Shown here piece by piece: positions 44,852 through 52,414 of a stretch of 64,000 bases of DNA. The notes below the pieces were generated by a model. It had not been told where the DNA came from and did not search any database. It saw only the letters and a list, made by a program, of their open reading frames with translations. The stretch is from Dyadobacter bucti (GTDB lineage Bacteria > Bacteroidota > Bacteroidia > Cytophagales > Spirosomataceae). Location of the stretch: the NCBI RefSeq assembly GCF_005869225.1, contig NZ_SWFP01000004.1:434001-498000 (forward strand), in the 5' to 3' direction. The position numbers and the translations under genes are program-made. The number at the start of each line of letters is the position of its first letter. The first letter of the stretch is position 1.

Positions 44852-46453
44852 TTAAAGCTTCACTTGGGTATTCCCGCCCTTTTCCATTGAAATATCTACC
44901 GGCTTGTTGGTTTTCCAGGAACCGTTTGTAAAATCCGGGACAACTATGGAATTCGACCTGTGGGCAACAGACCATTCGCTCAGAGGGCCTATCGCGCTCC
45001 ATAACGCCGCATCGTAAACATCCTGGTCGAGCGGCAGGCCGTTGCGCAGGCAGTCGACCGTGCGCCAGTCCATCAGAAAATCCATACCGCCGTGACCGCC
45101 GACCTTTTTGGCCATTTCACCGATCTTTTTAACAATGGGCGGGGTGTATTTTTCTTCAAGATCCTTGTATTCCGCATCGGTGAGCCATTCATGTCCCTGC
45201 GAGTACCTTGCCGGGAGCGGATACTTCAGCGCGCTTCCTTTGGTGCCGACGATGGTCTGGATGCGGGAGTAGGGGCGGGGAGAGCTTACATCAAACTGCA
45301 CCATGATGGTGCGGCCCCGGCTGGTACGGATGGTGGATGTATTCATATTACCGTTAAAAGGCTTGCCCACATAAGGTTTGAAAAACGGATCTTCAGAAGC
45401 CAGTTTTTTGGCAGTATCACCCATAACAAAATCTCCGGAAGCCATGGAAACGAGGTAATCCATTTTATCGCCCCGGTTGATATTCATAACCTGACAAATT
45501 GGTCCGAGACCATGCGTAGGATACAAATTGCCGTTTCTAACCGACAACTCATTAAGCTCCCACATCTGGTAAAACCGGTCTTTTGAAAATACATATTCCT
45601 GCAAATCATGTATATAGGCACCTTCACCGTGGACGATTTCGCCAAAAAAGCCGTGGCGAGCGAGGTTAAGGGTAAGCAGTTCAGAAAAGTCATAGCAGCA
45701 GTTTTCAGTCATCATACAATGCTTTTTGGTCCGCTCCGAGGTCTCCACAAGCTGCCAGCATTCTTCGATGGTCTTGGCGGCAGGCACTTCTACGCAGACA
45801 TGCTTTCCGTGGTTCATCGAAAATACGGCCATCGGCGTATGCAGCGCCCAGGGCGTTACAATATAGATGAGATCAATATCCGTACGTTCGCAGAGCTTTT
45901 TCCACGCGTCGGAACTGGTATCATACGCGCCAGGCTTGTGGCCTGACTTTTCGACCATTTTCTTTGCTTCCTGCACTTTTTCAGGGCGGAGGTCGCATAG
46001 CCCCATGATTTCAACGCCTTCAATTTTGTTCATACGTTCAACGGCAGCCATTCCCCGGTTGCCCAGACCGATGAACCCCACCCGGACTGTTTCCAGTTTC
46101 GGAGCCGCGTAGCCGCACATGTTGAATTGCTGGGCGCCGTACCCGGCGGATATGTCAGGCGGCATCGTCCCGGCTCCAGGCGTGCCGTCGGCAGCGGGCG
46201 TGATGCCCGCCCCGGACGTGCCGTCAGGCCCGGACGCAGTGCCCGCCCCGGACGTCGTGCCCGCCCAGGACGTCGTGCCCGCCCCGGACGTCGTGCCCGC
46301 CCCGGACATCGTGCCGGCCCCGGACGTCGTGCCAGCCCCGGACGTCGTGCCAGCCCAGGACTTAAGTCCTGGGTTATGTGGATCGTTGGCTGCGGTCAGG
46401 CCGAGGCCGGATAGGGCAGCGAGTTTCATGAAGTTTCTGCGGGTATTTTTCAT
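44852..46453 (-). CDS. Tat-exported GH109-like Gfo/Idh/MocA protein with an N-terminal hexapeptide array
   Basis: The Tat signal (NTRRNFMKLAALSGLGLTAA) is followed by NPGLKS and then an SGAGTT-type hexapeptide array (~residues 28-90) encoded by 18-bp repeats. The enzyme begins near residue 115: LETVRVGFIGLGNRGMAAV (NAD loop), CVEVPAAKTIEE (in place of EKP), MMTENCCYDFSELL, HGEGAYIHDLQEY and YPTHGLGPICQVMNINRGD. These match GH109 enzymes (alpha-N-acetylgalactosaminidase type), which use bound NAD to cleave glycosides. The array only lengthens the linker between signal and enzyme, so function may survive. It begins 8 nt after the alpha/beta hydrolase stop. Confidence 0.87.
   Translation of the reverse strand: MKNTRRNFMKLAALSGLGLTAANDPHNPGLKSWAGTTSGAGTTSGAGTMSGAGTTSGAGTTSWAGTTSGAGTASGPDGTSGAGITPAADGTPGAGTMPPDISAGYGAQQFNMCGYAAPKLETVRVGFIGLGNRGMAAVERMNKIEGVEIMGLCDLRPEKVQEAKKMVEKSGHKPGAYDTSSDAWKKLCERTDIDLIYIVTPWALHTPMAVFSMNHGKHVCVEVPAAKTIEECWQLVETSERTKKHCMMTENCCYDFSELLTLNLARHGFFGEIVHGEGAYIHDLQEYVFSKDRFYQMWELNELSVRNGNLYPTHGLGPICQVMNINRGDKMDYLVSMASGDFVMGDTAKKLASEDPFFKPYVGKPFNGNMNTSTIRTSRGRTIMVQFDVSSPRPYSRIQTIVGTKGSALKYPLPARYSQGHEWLTDAEYKDLEEKYTPPIVKKIGEMAKKVGGHGGMDFLMDWRTVDCLRNGLPLDQDVYDAALWSAIGPLSEWSVAHRSNSIVVPDFTNGSWKTNKPVDISMEKGGNTQVKL
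46183..46360. repeat. Tandem array A: 18-bp units with CCCCGGAC core
   Basis: About nine units of the form GTCGTGCCCGCCCCGGAC (plus strand) run into the palindrome at 46354-46373; units furthest from it are more diverged. On the coding strand each unit reads as six residues (SGAGTT and variants such as SWAGTT and SGAGTM). Confidence 0.85.
46354..46373. repeat. 20-bp perfect palindrome A
   Basis: CCCAGGACTTAAGTCCTGGG equals its own reverse complement. It marks the end of array A nearest the start codon and encodes part of NPGLKSWA. It shares the GGACTTAAGTCC core with palindrome B but has an A/T pair where B has C/G. Confidence 0.85.
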
Positions 46454-46461
46454 ATGGCAGG

Positions 46462-48204
46462 TTATTTTTTCAGGATGGTATCGATGAATTGGTACGCCTC
46501 AAAACGTACCTGGTCGGGGAAGTCGTGGCCGGAATCCGGATACCGGGCCTGTAAATGATCAGTTGCTCCGAGCAGGCGGTATACCGGCGAGACATTTTCA
46601 ATTCCTTTCTTAACGCCCTTTACATCAAAGTTGCTGTCCTTTAAGGGAGAGTTCGAGAAAAACGCCCGAGGCGCAATCGCTGCAATCACCTCATCAAAAT
46701 CGAAGGGCGTTTTTTCAGGGTCAAGGTTGTATTTTGTTCTTAACAAAGGCATGTACCGGTCCTGCGCCCACGGGCCAAGGCGGCCTCCGTATTTTTGTGA
46801 TGCCGGGCCGATGTTATAAAAGTCGAACAATGTCCAGCCGGAACTGGTGACCACCACTTTTAAGCGGCTGTCGAAAGCACTGACGAAAATTGCGTTATGA
46901 CCGCCGAGCGAGTGCCCGATCACGCCGATTTGGTGTGCATTCACATCTTTTCTTGAAACGAGGAAATCCACGCAGCGGATATGGTTGAAAATCCCCTTCA
47001 TCGTAGCCGATTCATACCGGTCAGCCGCAAAATCATAGTCTTTTGAATCCCCGAAACTCGGGTAGTCCGGTGCGATCACTACATATCCTCTTTCGGCAAG
47101 TTCCCGGGCATAAGCCAGGTTTTTATTTTTGTCTTGCCCATCCACACTCTGCTTCCCGATCGGACTGGTTTCATGCAGGGCCAGCATAGCAGGGTATTTT
47201 TTTGATTTTCCCGAAGGTATGTAAAGGTAGGCGGTGATATGCTCTGACTCCGCGACCAGCATTTTGATCGTGAAACGTTTGTAGTTTTTTCCCGAAACAC
47301 TATCCAGAAATTGCACTTGCGGAACTTGCCGGGCATCGCGGGCCGGTAGTTTTCCCATCGCAGCCTGCATGCTGTCGAGGATCTGCATACGTTTCAGGTT
47401 CCAGTCTTTTTTCGTTTTAACCGGCCGGTTATGGTACGTGAGCAGATCCTGGGCGGACGCAGCATACACGCTCAGGAGAAGAGATATCACGAAAATCAGG
47501 ATCCGGCGAGGACGGCGATCGGGTTGGGAGATGACCCCGGGCCCGGATGGTATGGTGCCTTCGACGGACATGTCCCCCCGCCCGGACGGCATCCCAGCCC
47601 CGGACGGCATCCCAAACCCGGACGGCCTCCCAGCCCCGGACAGCCTCCCAAACCTGGACGGCATCATCCCGGCCCCGGACGGCATCCCAGCCCCGGACGG
47701 CCTCCCAGCCCCGGACGGCCTCCCAACCCCGGACGGCATCCCAGCCCCGGACGGTATCATCCCAGCCCCGGACGGCCTCATCCCAACCCCGGACGGCCTC
47801 CCAACCCCGGACGGCCTCCCAGCCCCGGACGGCCTCCCAACCCCGGACGGCCTCATCCCAACCCTGGACGGCCTCCCAACCCCGGACGGCCTCCCAGCCC
47901 CGGACGGCCTCCCAGCCCCGGACGGCCTCCCAACCCCGGACGGCCTCATCCCAACCCTGGACGGCCTCCCAACCCCGGACGGCCTCCCAGCCCCGGACGG
48001 CCTCCCAGCCCCGGACGGCCTTCCAACCCCGGACGGTATCATCCCAGCCCCGGACGGCCTCCCAACCCCGGACGGCCTCCCAACCCCGGACGGTATCATC
48101 CCAGCCCCGGACGGCCTCCCAGCCCCGGACGGCATCATCCCAGCCCCGGACTTAAGTCCGGGGTTAATGATGGGCAGGGCGGCGGGTTTCGTGAAATATG
48201 TCAT
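46462..48204 (-). CDS. Alpha/beta hydrolase (acetyl esterase-like) with a ~200-residue N-terminal GxGRPS array
   Basis: The frame opens at 48204 (MTYFTKPAALPIINPGLKS), 18 nt after the previous stop, runs through about 30 hexa- or heptapeptides (GAGRPS, GVGRPS, GAGMIPS) to ~residue 210, then shows a signal-like stretch RRILIFVISLLLSVYAASAQ. The hydrolase follows: AMLALHETSPIGKQSVDG, VVIAPDYPSFGDS, GVIGHSLGGHNAIF (nucleophile Ser) and YPDSGHDFP (His), as in acetyl xylan esterase-type proteins. The next in-frame Met after the array is at 47571. Which start is used decides whether the array is translated; a signal after 230 residues would not act normally. Unit lengths of 18 and 21 nt keep the frame, which favours translation. 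Confidence 0.78.
   Translation of the reverse strand: MTYFTKPAALPIINPGLKSGAGMMPSGAGRPSGAGMIPSGVGRPSGVGRPSGAGMIPSGVGRPSGAGRPSGAGRPSGVGRPSRVGMRPSGVGRPSGAGRPSGAGRPSGVGRPSRVGMRPSGVGRPSGAGRPSGVGRPSGVGMRPSGAGMIPSGAGMPSGVGRPSGAGRPSGAGMPSGAGMMPSRFGRLSGAGRPSGFGMPSGAGMPSGRGDMSVEGTIPSGPGVISQPDRRPRRILIFVISLLLSVYAASAQDLLTYHNRPVKTKKDWNLKRMQILDSMQAAMGKLPARDARQVPQVQFLDSVSGKNYKRFTIKMLVAESEHITAYLYIPSGKSKKYPAMLALHETSPIGKQSVDGQDKNKNLAYARELAERGYVVIAPDYPSFGDSKDYDFAADRYESATMKGIFNHIRCVDFLVSRKDVNAHQIGVIGHSLGGHNAIFVSAFDSRLKVVVTSSGWTLFDFYNIGPASQKYGGRLGPWAQDRYMPLLRTKYNLDPEKTPFDFDEVIAAIAPRAFFSNSPLKDSNFDVKGVKKGIENVSPVYRLLGATDHLQARYPDSGHDFPDQVRFEAYQFIDTILKK
47579..48151. repeat. Tandem array B: ~30 units of 18 or 21 bp with CCCCGGAC core
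   Basis: The main unit is GGCCTCCCAGCCCCGGAC (plus strand); 21-bp forms add three bases (GGCCTCATCCCAGCCCCGGAC split as GGCCTCATCC / CAGCCCCGGAC). A five-unit block of 93 bp is repeated: GGCCTCATCC...CCTGGAC starts at 47849 and again at 47942. Units far from the palindrome are more diverged (AACCTGGAC, CCCGGGCCC). Confidence 0.9.
48144..48163. repeat. 20-bp perfect palindrome B
   Basis: CCCCGGACTTAAGTCCGGGG is its own reverse complement and ends array B on the start-codon side. On the coding strand it encodes most of NPGLKSG, the same peptide as palindrome A. Confidence 0.88.
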
Positions 48205-48222
48205 ATATCGGAGATTTATGGT

Positions 48223-49311
48223 TTAAATCACGTCTCCCAGCAAAGCAGGTTCGTATCCATTTTCATGTGCCCAGTTCACGGCAGAGAGGATTTTCTCACG
48301 GTAATCGGGCTGGTAGTTGAAGTAAAACGGATAGAAATACTGCTCATGCACCAGCAGGTCCAAATAAGGTGGCCGGTTGGCGTTTTCCAGATAACTGTTC
48401 AGGTGGGGTACAATTTCTTCGAGCGTTTTGGTATCGATCACAATGCTCGTTTTAATGAACACGATGTCTTCGGAATGGTCTTTCCAGACAAACCGTTTCT
48501 TGATATGCCGTCTTTGCTCCTCGCTCAGGTAATAGGAGGCAGAATACTGGTCGTCATCAATGTTGAAATAGCCGAGCTGGCCTTTGTAACCGGCATTACG
48601 GAACACCCGTGACGCATCACGGGTTGCTTCCCCCCAATGGATCGTGGTGACGCTGGTCATCACTTCTTCTCCCGCGAAGCGTTTGATTTCGCCAATGACC
48701 AGATCGCAGTCTTTTTTCACCTCATCATAACCGGCATTGATATAAGGCTGGTCGGGAAATTCACCTAATGCGTGAAAGCTCAGCGTGAGCCAGCCAGCAT
48801 TTTCCCTCCATTCATTTTTGAACTTGGCGGTGAATTTGGAAAGATTGAAATCGTCTTTCTGAAAAATTCCGTCGGTCTGATAAAAGAGGTTCAGATGGAT
48901 TTTGGTGCCGTACTGGTCATTTACTTCCTTTAAAAAAGCCAGGTACGGGTTGTCGAACAACGAATAGTAAGAATCTGCATGTTCCTGTATGTCCCTCAAA
49001 AACCAGATGTTGTCGTCGATGGACAGCCGGTATTTGTTTGCAAAATTTTTGAGGCGATATACAGTAATGTACTTTTCTTCACCGGTCGTTTCATCCCGTA
49101 AGTGAATCGTATTCTCATAATCGTGCAGCCTGATCTCCGCCGTAAAAATCCCGTTCTGATACTCCGTTTCTGCGTCGTTGAGGGTCAGCCGGCTTTCTTC
49201 AGGTGCAGCGATTTTAAATAGCACCTGCAGATATTCCTCCGTCATGATGCCGTCGTTGGCATGCAACATATCGCCGTCTACCGGACTTATAAATTCAATG
49301 TTTGATTCCAT
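48223..49311 (-). CDS. Polysaccharide-deacetylase-like cytosolic protein, 362 aa
   Basis: There is no signal peptide. Residues ~1-95 form an Ig-like front part (IEFISPVDGDMLHANDG...). The rest looks like a NodB-type barrel: RLSIDDNIWFLRDI (motif-1-like Asp pair), IHLNLFYQTDGIF, LTLSFHALGEFPDQPY (SFHA near motif 2), VTTIHWGEATRDASRVF and LLVHEQYFYPFYFNY. The usual HSxxH zinc motif is not clear, so activity is uncertain. It sits in the GntR-controlled catabolic run, 18 nt before the alpha/beta hydrolase. Confidence 0.65.
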   Translation of the reverse strand: MESNIEFISPVDGDMLHANDGIMTEEYLQVLFKIAAPEESRLTLNDAETEYQNGIFTAEIRLHDYENTIHLRDETTGEEKYITVYRLKNFANKYRLSIDDNIWFLRDIQEHADSYYSLFDNPYLAFLKEVNDQYGTKIHLNLFYQTDGIFQKDDFNLSKFTAKFKNEWRENAGWLTLSFHALGEFPDQPYINAGYDEVKKDCDLVIGEIKRFAGEEVMTSVTTIHWGEATRDASRVFRNAGYKGQLGYFNIDDDQYSASYYLSEEQRRHIKKRFVWKDHSEDIVFIKTSIVIDTKTLEEIVPHLNSYLENANRPPYLDLLVHEQYFYPFYFNYQPDYREKILSAVNWAHENGYEPALLGDVI

Positions 49312-49391
49312 TGCGGATTTGTCATTTCATGGTTTTACAAAAAACATGGCTAACAGCCTTGCCGCTGATAACTCTAACCTGTCTGTAAAAA

Positions 49392-50348
49392 TTATGCATG
49401 GGTATCCTGATTGGTTAAAGACTTGATTACCCAGCTCTCATCTTCAAGCAGTTCAATGATCCGCTGATTGAGTTCTTTGATATAGGACACCGATGAAGCG
49501 TCGGGAATATAGGCTGCTTTGCGCGCGATGCTGTTGGATAAAATACCTCTTGCGATCAGCAGCTCCTTTTCCGCGTAATGAAAAAGCTCCATGTTCTGCA
49601 GCGAAAAAAAGATCTGCGGCATTACTTTTTCGAACAGATCGAATGCTTTTCCATGCTCGCCGCTGCTGCGGAGATTGAACACTTTCTGAAGAATGTCCGC
49701 TACTGCCAGACCCGGCATGACGCCGCGGATGCCGATGGGGATCAGTTCCAGCATGTACAGACCGCCCCAGCCCTCGAAAAGCCCGATTTTGTCTTTTGTG
49801 GTTTTGATAATGTCTTCAAATTTTGGTGCGCATAGTGGTTCTTCCAGTTTCAGGTATTTGAAATTCGGATTTTCGTCCATCAGGTTTTTGATAAAATCAA
49901 CACTGATAGAGGAGCCGCCTGGGTTGAAGTCCTGGATCAGTACCGGCGTCCGGGGTATGGCCTGAAGGAATTCGGCGAGGTATACTTTGAGGGCATTTTC
50001 GGGTAGTGAAAAAATACGCGGAACTGCGAGGGAAATTACATCCGCACCAGCTTCTACATTGGCCTTTGCCAGTTTGATAGCCACTTTGAGCGACGGATGA
50101 TTGGACTGCGCCACGATTTTGATCCTGCCTGCTGCGTGTTTGACGGCTACCCGCACCACGAGCAGTTTTTCATCATCGGTGAGTTTGTAAAATTCACTGG
50201 CATATGCCGGCAGGCACACTGCTTGGATACCGCCCGCGATCGCGAAATCGATTAACCTGCACAATGCATCCTGGTCAATTTCTTCATCTTCGGTAAAGGG
50301 CGTCGGGATGATCGGAACAACTCCCAGCAGTTCGTTTTCAGTATTCAT
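49392..50348 (-). CDS. DapA-family (dihydrodipicolinate synthase-like) aldolase/lyase
   Basis: This is a TIM-barrel Schiff-base enzyme: VVPIIPTPFTEDEEIDQDAL, FAIAGGIQAVCLPAYASEFYKLT (GGxxGxxxxGTTGE region altered to CLPAYASEF), a QDFNPGGSS segment in place of YNxP and KYLKLEEP with the catalytic Lys. The missing Tyr and altered GTTGE argue against lysine synthesis and point to a catabolic relative acting on a keto-acid such as a 2-keto-3-deoxy sugar acid. It fits next to an enolase-superfamily dehydratase and a permease. Confidence 0.85.
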   Translation of the reverse strand: MNTENELLGVVPIIPTPFTEDEEIDQDALCRLIDFAIAGGIQAVCLPAYASEFYKLTDDEKLLVVRVAVKHAAGRIKIVAQSNHPSLKVAIKLAKANVEAGADVISLAVPRIFSLPENALKVYLAEFLQAIPRTPVLIQDFNPGGSSISVDFIKNLMDENPNFKYLKLEEPLCAPKFEDIIKTTKDKIGLFEGWGGLYMLELIPIGIRGVMPGLAVADILQKVFNLRSSGEHGKAFDLFEKVMPQIFFSLQNMELFHYAEKELLIARGILSNSIARKAAYIPDASSVSYIKELNQRIIELLEDESWVIKSLTNQDTHA

Positions 50349-50359
50349 AATGTTGTTGT

Positions 50360-51283
50360 TTACGGATTAATATTAACCAGCTTTTTTTGAGCCTTGTTGT
50401 CAACGATGGTCAGGATCAGGGTGGATGCCAGCACCAGCACGCCACCGATGATCGCCTGCGTTTTCAATGTTTCGCCCAGCCATATCGCCGCTATGGGCAG
50501 GCCAATGAACGTGATCATGTAGTTGGAAAGCGCCACCTGGGTTGCGTCCAGATTTTTTAATGCTTTGAAAAACAACAACATCGAAAGAAAGTTATGGAAA
50601 AGTGTCAGTGATATCATGCCGATCCACGTATTTGTGGTGTAGTCAGGTATTTTCAGATACATTTCGGGTTCGTAATACCATACCAGGGGCGCCAGCAGGA
50701 TCACCATTACGAGGTAGGTGTAAAAAACCATTTCCATTTCTGTGTATTGCTCGGCTATTTTTTTGCAGCCGACATTGTAATACGCGTTGCCGATAATCGC
50801 GATGAAAATGAGCAAATTTCCCAGTGCGTAACGCGAGCTCATGTCCATCTGCTTGATATCGTCGGTGGAGCAAAGTGCCACGCCAATGATCGCGATCGCA
50901 AAGCTGATCCAGCGGATGCGGTTCATTTTTTCTTTCAGTATCAAAAACGCAAATACTGCTGTGATGATCGGCAGGGTAAGTACCAGTATGGCCGAGTTGC
51001 TCGCCAGCGAATATTGGGTACCGTATGTCATGAGTACCTGCGACGGGAATGCGCCCAAAGCTGCGAGCTGCACGAAAATCAGGATATCCTTGGGCTTTTT
51101 GCCGCCTTTTTTAAAATCCTTGACCACAAAAGGTGCCAGGAAAATGGTCGCCAGCAGCATAGGTGCCCATACTGTAAAATAAGGCCCTACCTGGTCCTGT
51201 ACCAGTTTGATGCTCGTAAAGTGGAAGGCCCACATGAGGTTACAGGCAAACAATATTAACCAGGAAATTACCGATTTACTCAT
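50360..51283 (-). CDS. DMT-superfamily (EamA-type) permease
   Basis: The 307-aa protein has about ten hydrophobic segments arranged as two EamA repeats (SWLILFACNLMWAFHFTSIKL... and ALGNLLIFIAIIGNAYYNVGCK...). The loops are positively charged on the cytoplasmic side. It may import or export the pathway substrate. Its ATG overlaps the stop of the enolase-superfamily gene by 4 nt, and DapA follows 11 nt later, so it belongs to the same operon. Confidence 0.88.
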   Translation of the reverse strand: MSKSVISWLILFACNLMWAFHFTSIKLVQDQVGPYFTVWAPMLLATIFLAPFVVKDFKKGGKKPKDILIFVQLAALGAFPSQVLMTYGTQYSLASNSAILVLTLPIITAVFAFLILKEKMNRIRWISFAIAIIGVALCSTDDIKQMDMSSRYALGNLLIFIAIIGNAYYNVGCKKIAEQYTEMEMVFYTYLVMVILLAPLVWYYEPEMYLKIPDYTTNTWIGMISLTLFHNFLSMLLFFKALKNLDATQVALSNYMITFIGLPIAAIWLGETLKTQAIIGGVLVLASTLILTIVDNKAQKKLVNINP

Positions 51284-52413
51284 AACTGCGTTTCCAGAAT
51301 TTGGTTTGTTTTATATATTTCAATGGCTGCTTCGTCCAGTGTAATGCCCAGGCCGTGGCCCTGCGGTACGAGTGCTGCACCGTGCTCGAATTTTATACCC
51401 TCCACAATCAGGTCGTCGGTCCTCACCAGCTCGCCGAAAATATCGGACGGAATGGTGCAATTAATGCTGGCAGCAGCAATATGAAGGCCCATTGTTTCGG
51501 AAATGCCGAGGTCCACTTCGGAGCCTCTCCAGCAGGATTTTCCCTCCAGGTGCGCGATTTCAGCGAGTAGCAAGCAATTGTAGGCTGAGCCGTTGAAATT
51601 GTATCCGTTCGCCGCGTCGGCTCTTACAAATGCGATCATATCCCGGATATCCTGGGTATAAGGCAGTGAAATATGCCGGTACAATGGCATTCCCAGTTCT
51701 TTTTTCAAATACCTAAATCCCTCGATATCTGCGTGCAGAATGGGATCTTCCAGGCCGAGCATAATACCCTTATCCACGCCTTCCATCAAATGCATGGTGG
51801 TTTTTACGTCGTTCCAGCGCTGGTTGGGGTCCAGGAGGATTTTGATTCCCTCCCCGCATTTTTTCCGGATCTCATCTGTCCATAACCTTACCGGGTCTTC
51901 GTCCGAGCATTTGAATTTAAATACCTTATGGCCTTTTTGCATTGCTTCAAACGCTTTCTGAGCAGCATCTTCCGGTGTGCGCCTGCCGGTCCAGCCCATG
52001 CAATCGATGCGGTCGCGGTAGCCGCCGCCGAGCAGCTGGTACACGGGCACATTTAGGATCTTGCCGACCAAATCCAGTATAGCCGATTCAAACGCTTCAT
52101 AGATCCGCTGGTCGGAAATGGGCAGCCTGCGCCAGTTGAGTTTCAGGATATCCCGGCCTGTAAATGTTTTGATAGCATCATAAAGCAGGTCGGCGGAAGC
52201 GCTGCGGTAGGTTTCGCCTATGCCGGTGAGGCCGTTTTTAAGCTTTATTTCAATGATCCATTTGGGCTGGTCTGCAAAGGAAGTCCAGCTTTCGCCCGTC
52301 ATGAATTTTTTGGCGAATTCGGTGTCTTTGTCCAGTACCTGCTCGGAATTGAGGCTGCCTGGCCTGGACGGCACTATTACTTCGGTTGCGCGGATGGATT
52401 GTATGGTGGTCAT
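51280..52413 (-). CDS. Enolase-superfamily (mandelate racemase/muconate lactonizing type) enzyme
   Basis: The start at 52413 (MTTIQSIRATEVIV) removes 64 residues that overlap the preceding gene. The capping domain is ~1-130 (WIIEIKLKNGLTGIGETYR, AFESAILDLVGKILNVPVYQLLGG). The barrel has the KxK motif in FKFKCSDE, metal ligands in LLDPNQRW and LGLEDPI, and NGSAYNCLLLAEIAHLEGKSCWRGSEVDLGI near the C-terminus. Members dehydrate or epimerise sugar acids. With DapA-family and 3-hydroxyacyl-type enzymes nearby, sugar-acid dehydration is the likely role. Confidence 0.87.
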   Translation of the reverse strand: MTTIQSIRATEVIVPSRPGSLNSEQVLDKDTEFAKKFMTGESWTSFADQPKWIIEIKLKNGLTGIGETYRSASADLLYDAIKTFTGRDILKLNWRRLPISDQRIYEAFESAILDLVGKILNVPVYQLLGGGYRDRIDCMGWTGRRTPEDAAQKAFEAMQKGHKVFKFKCSDEDPVRLWTDEIRKKCGEGIKILLDPNQRWNDVKTTMHLMEGVDKGIMLGLEDPILHADIEGFRYLKKELGMPLYRHISLPYTQDIRDMIAFVRADAANGYNFNGSAYNCLLLAEIAHLEGKSCWRGSEVDLGISETMGLHIAAASINCTIPSDIFGELVRTDDLIVEGIKFEHGAALVPQGHGLGITLDEAAIEIYKTNQILETQL

Positions 52414-52414
52414 T

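Noticed and set aside
46119..46487. Plus-strand frames over array A
   Set aside because: Antisense to the Tat signal and linker of the GH109-like gene; low complexity only.
47369..48612. Long plus-strand frames over array B (PAPDGLP-, PSPGRP- and SQPRTA-type repeats)
   Set aside because: They exist because GC-rich repeats lack stop codons in every frame; they run antisense to the hydrolase gene and have no recognisable domain.
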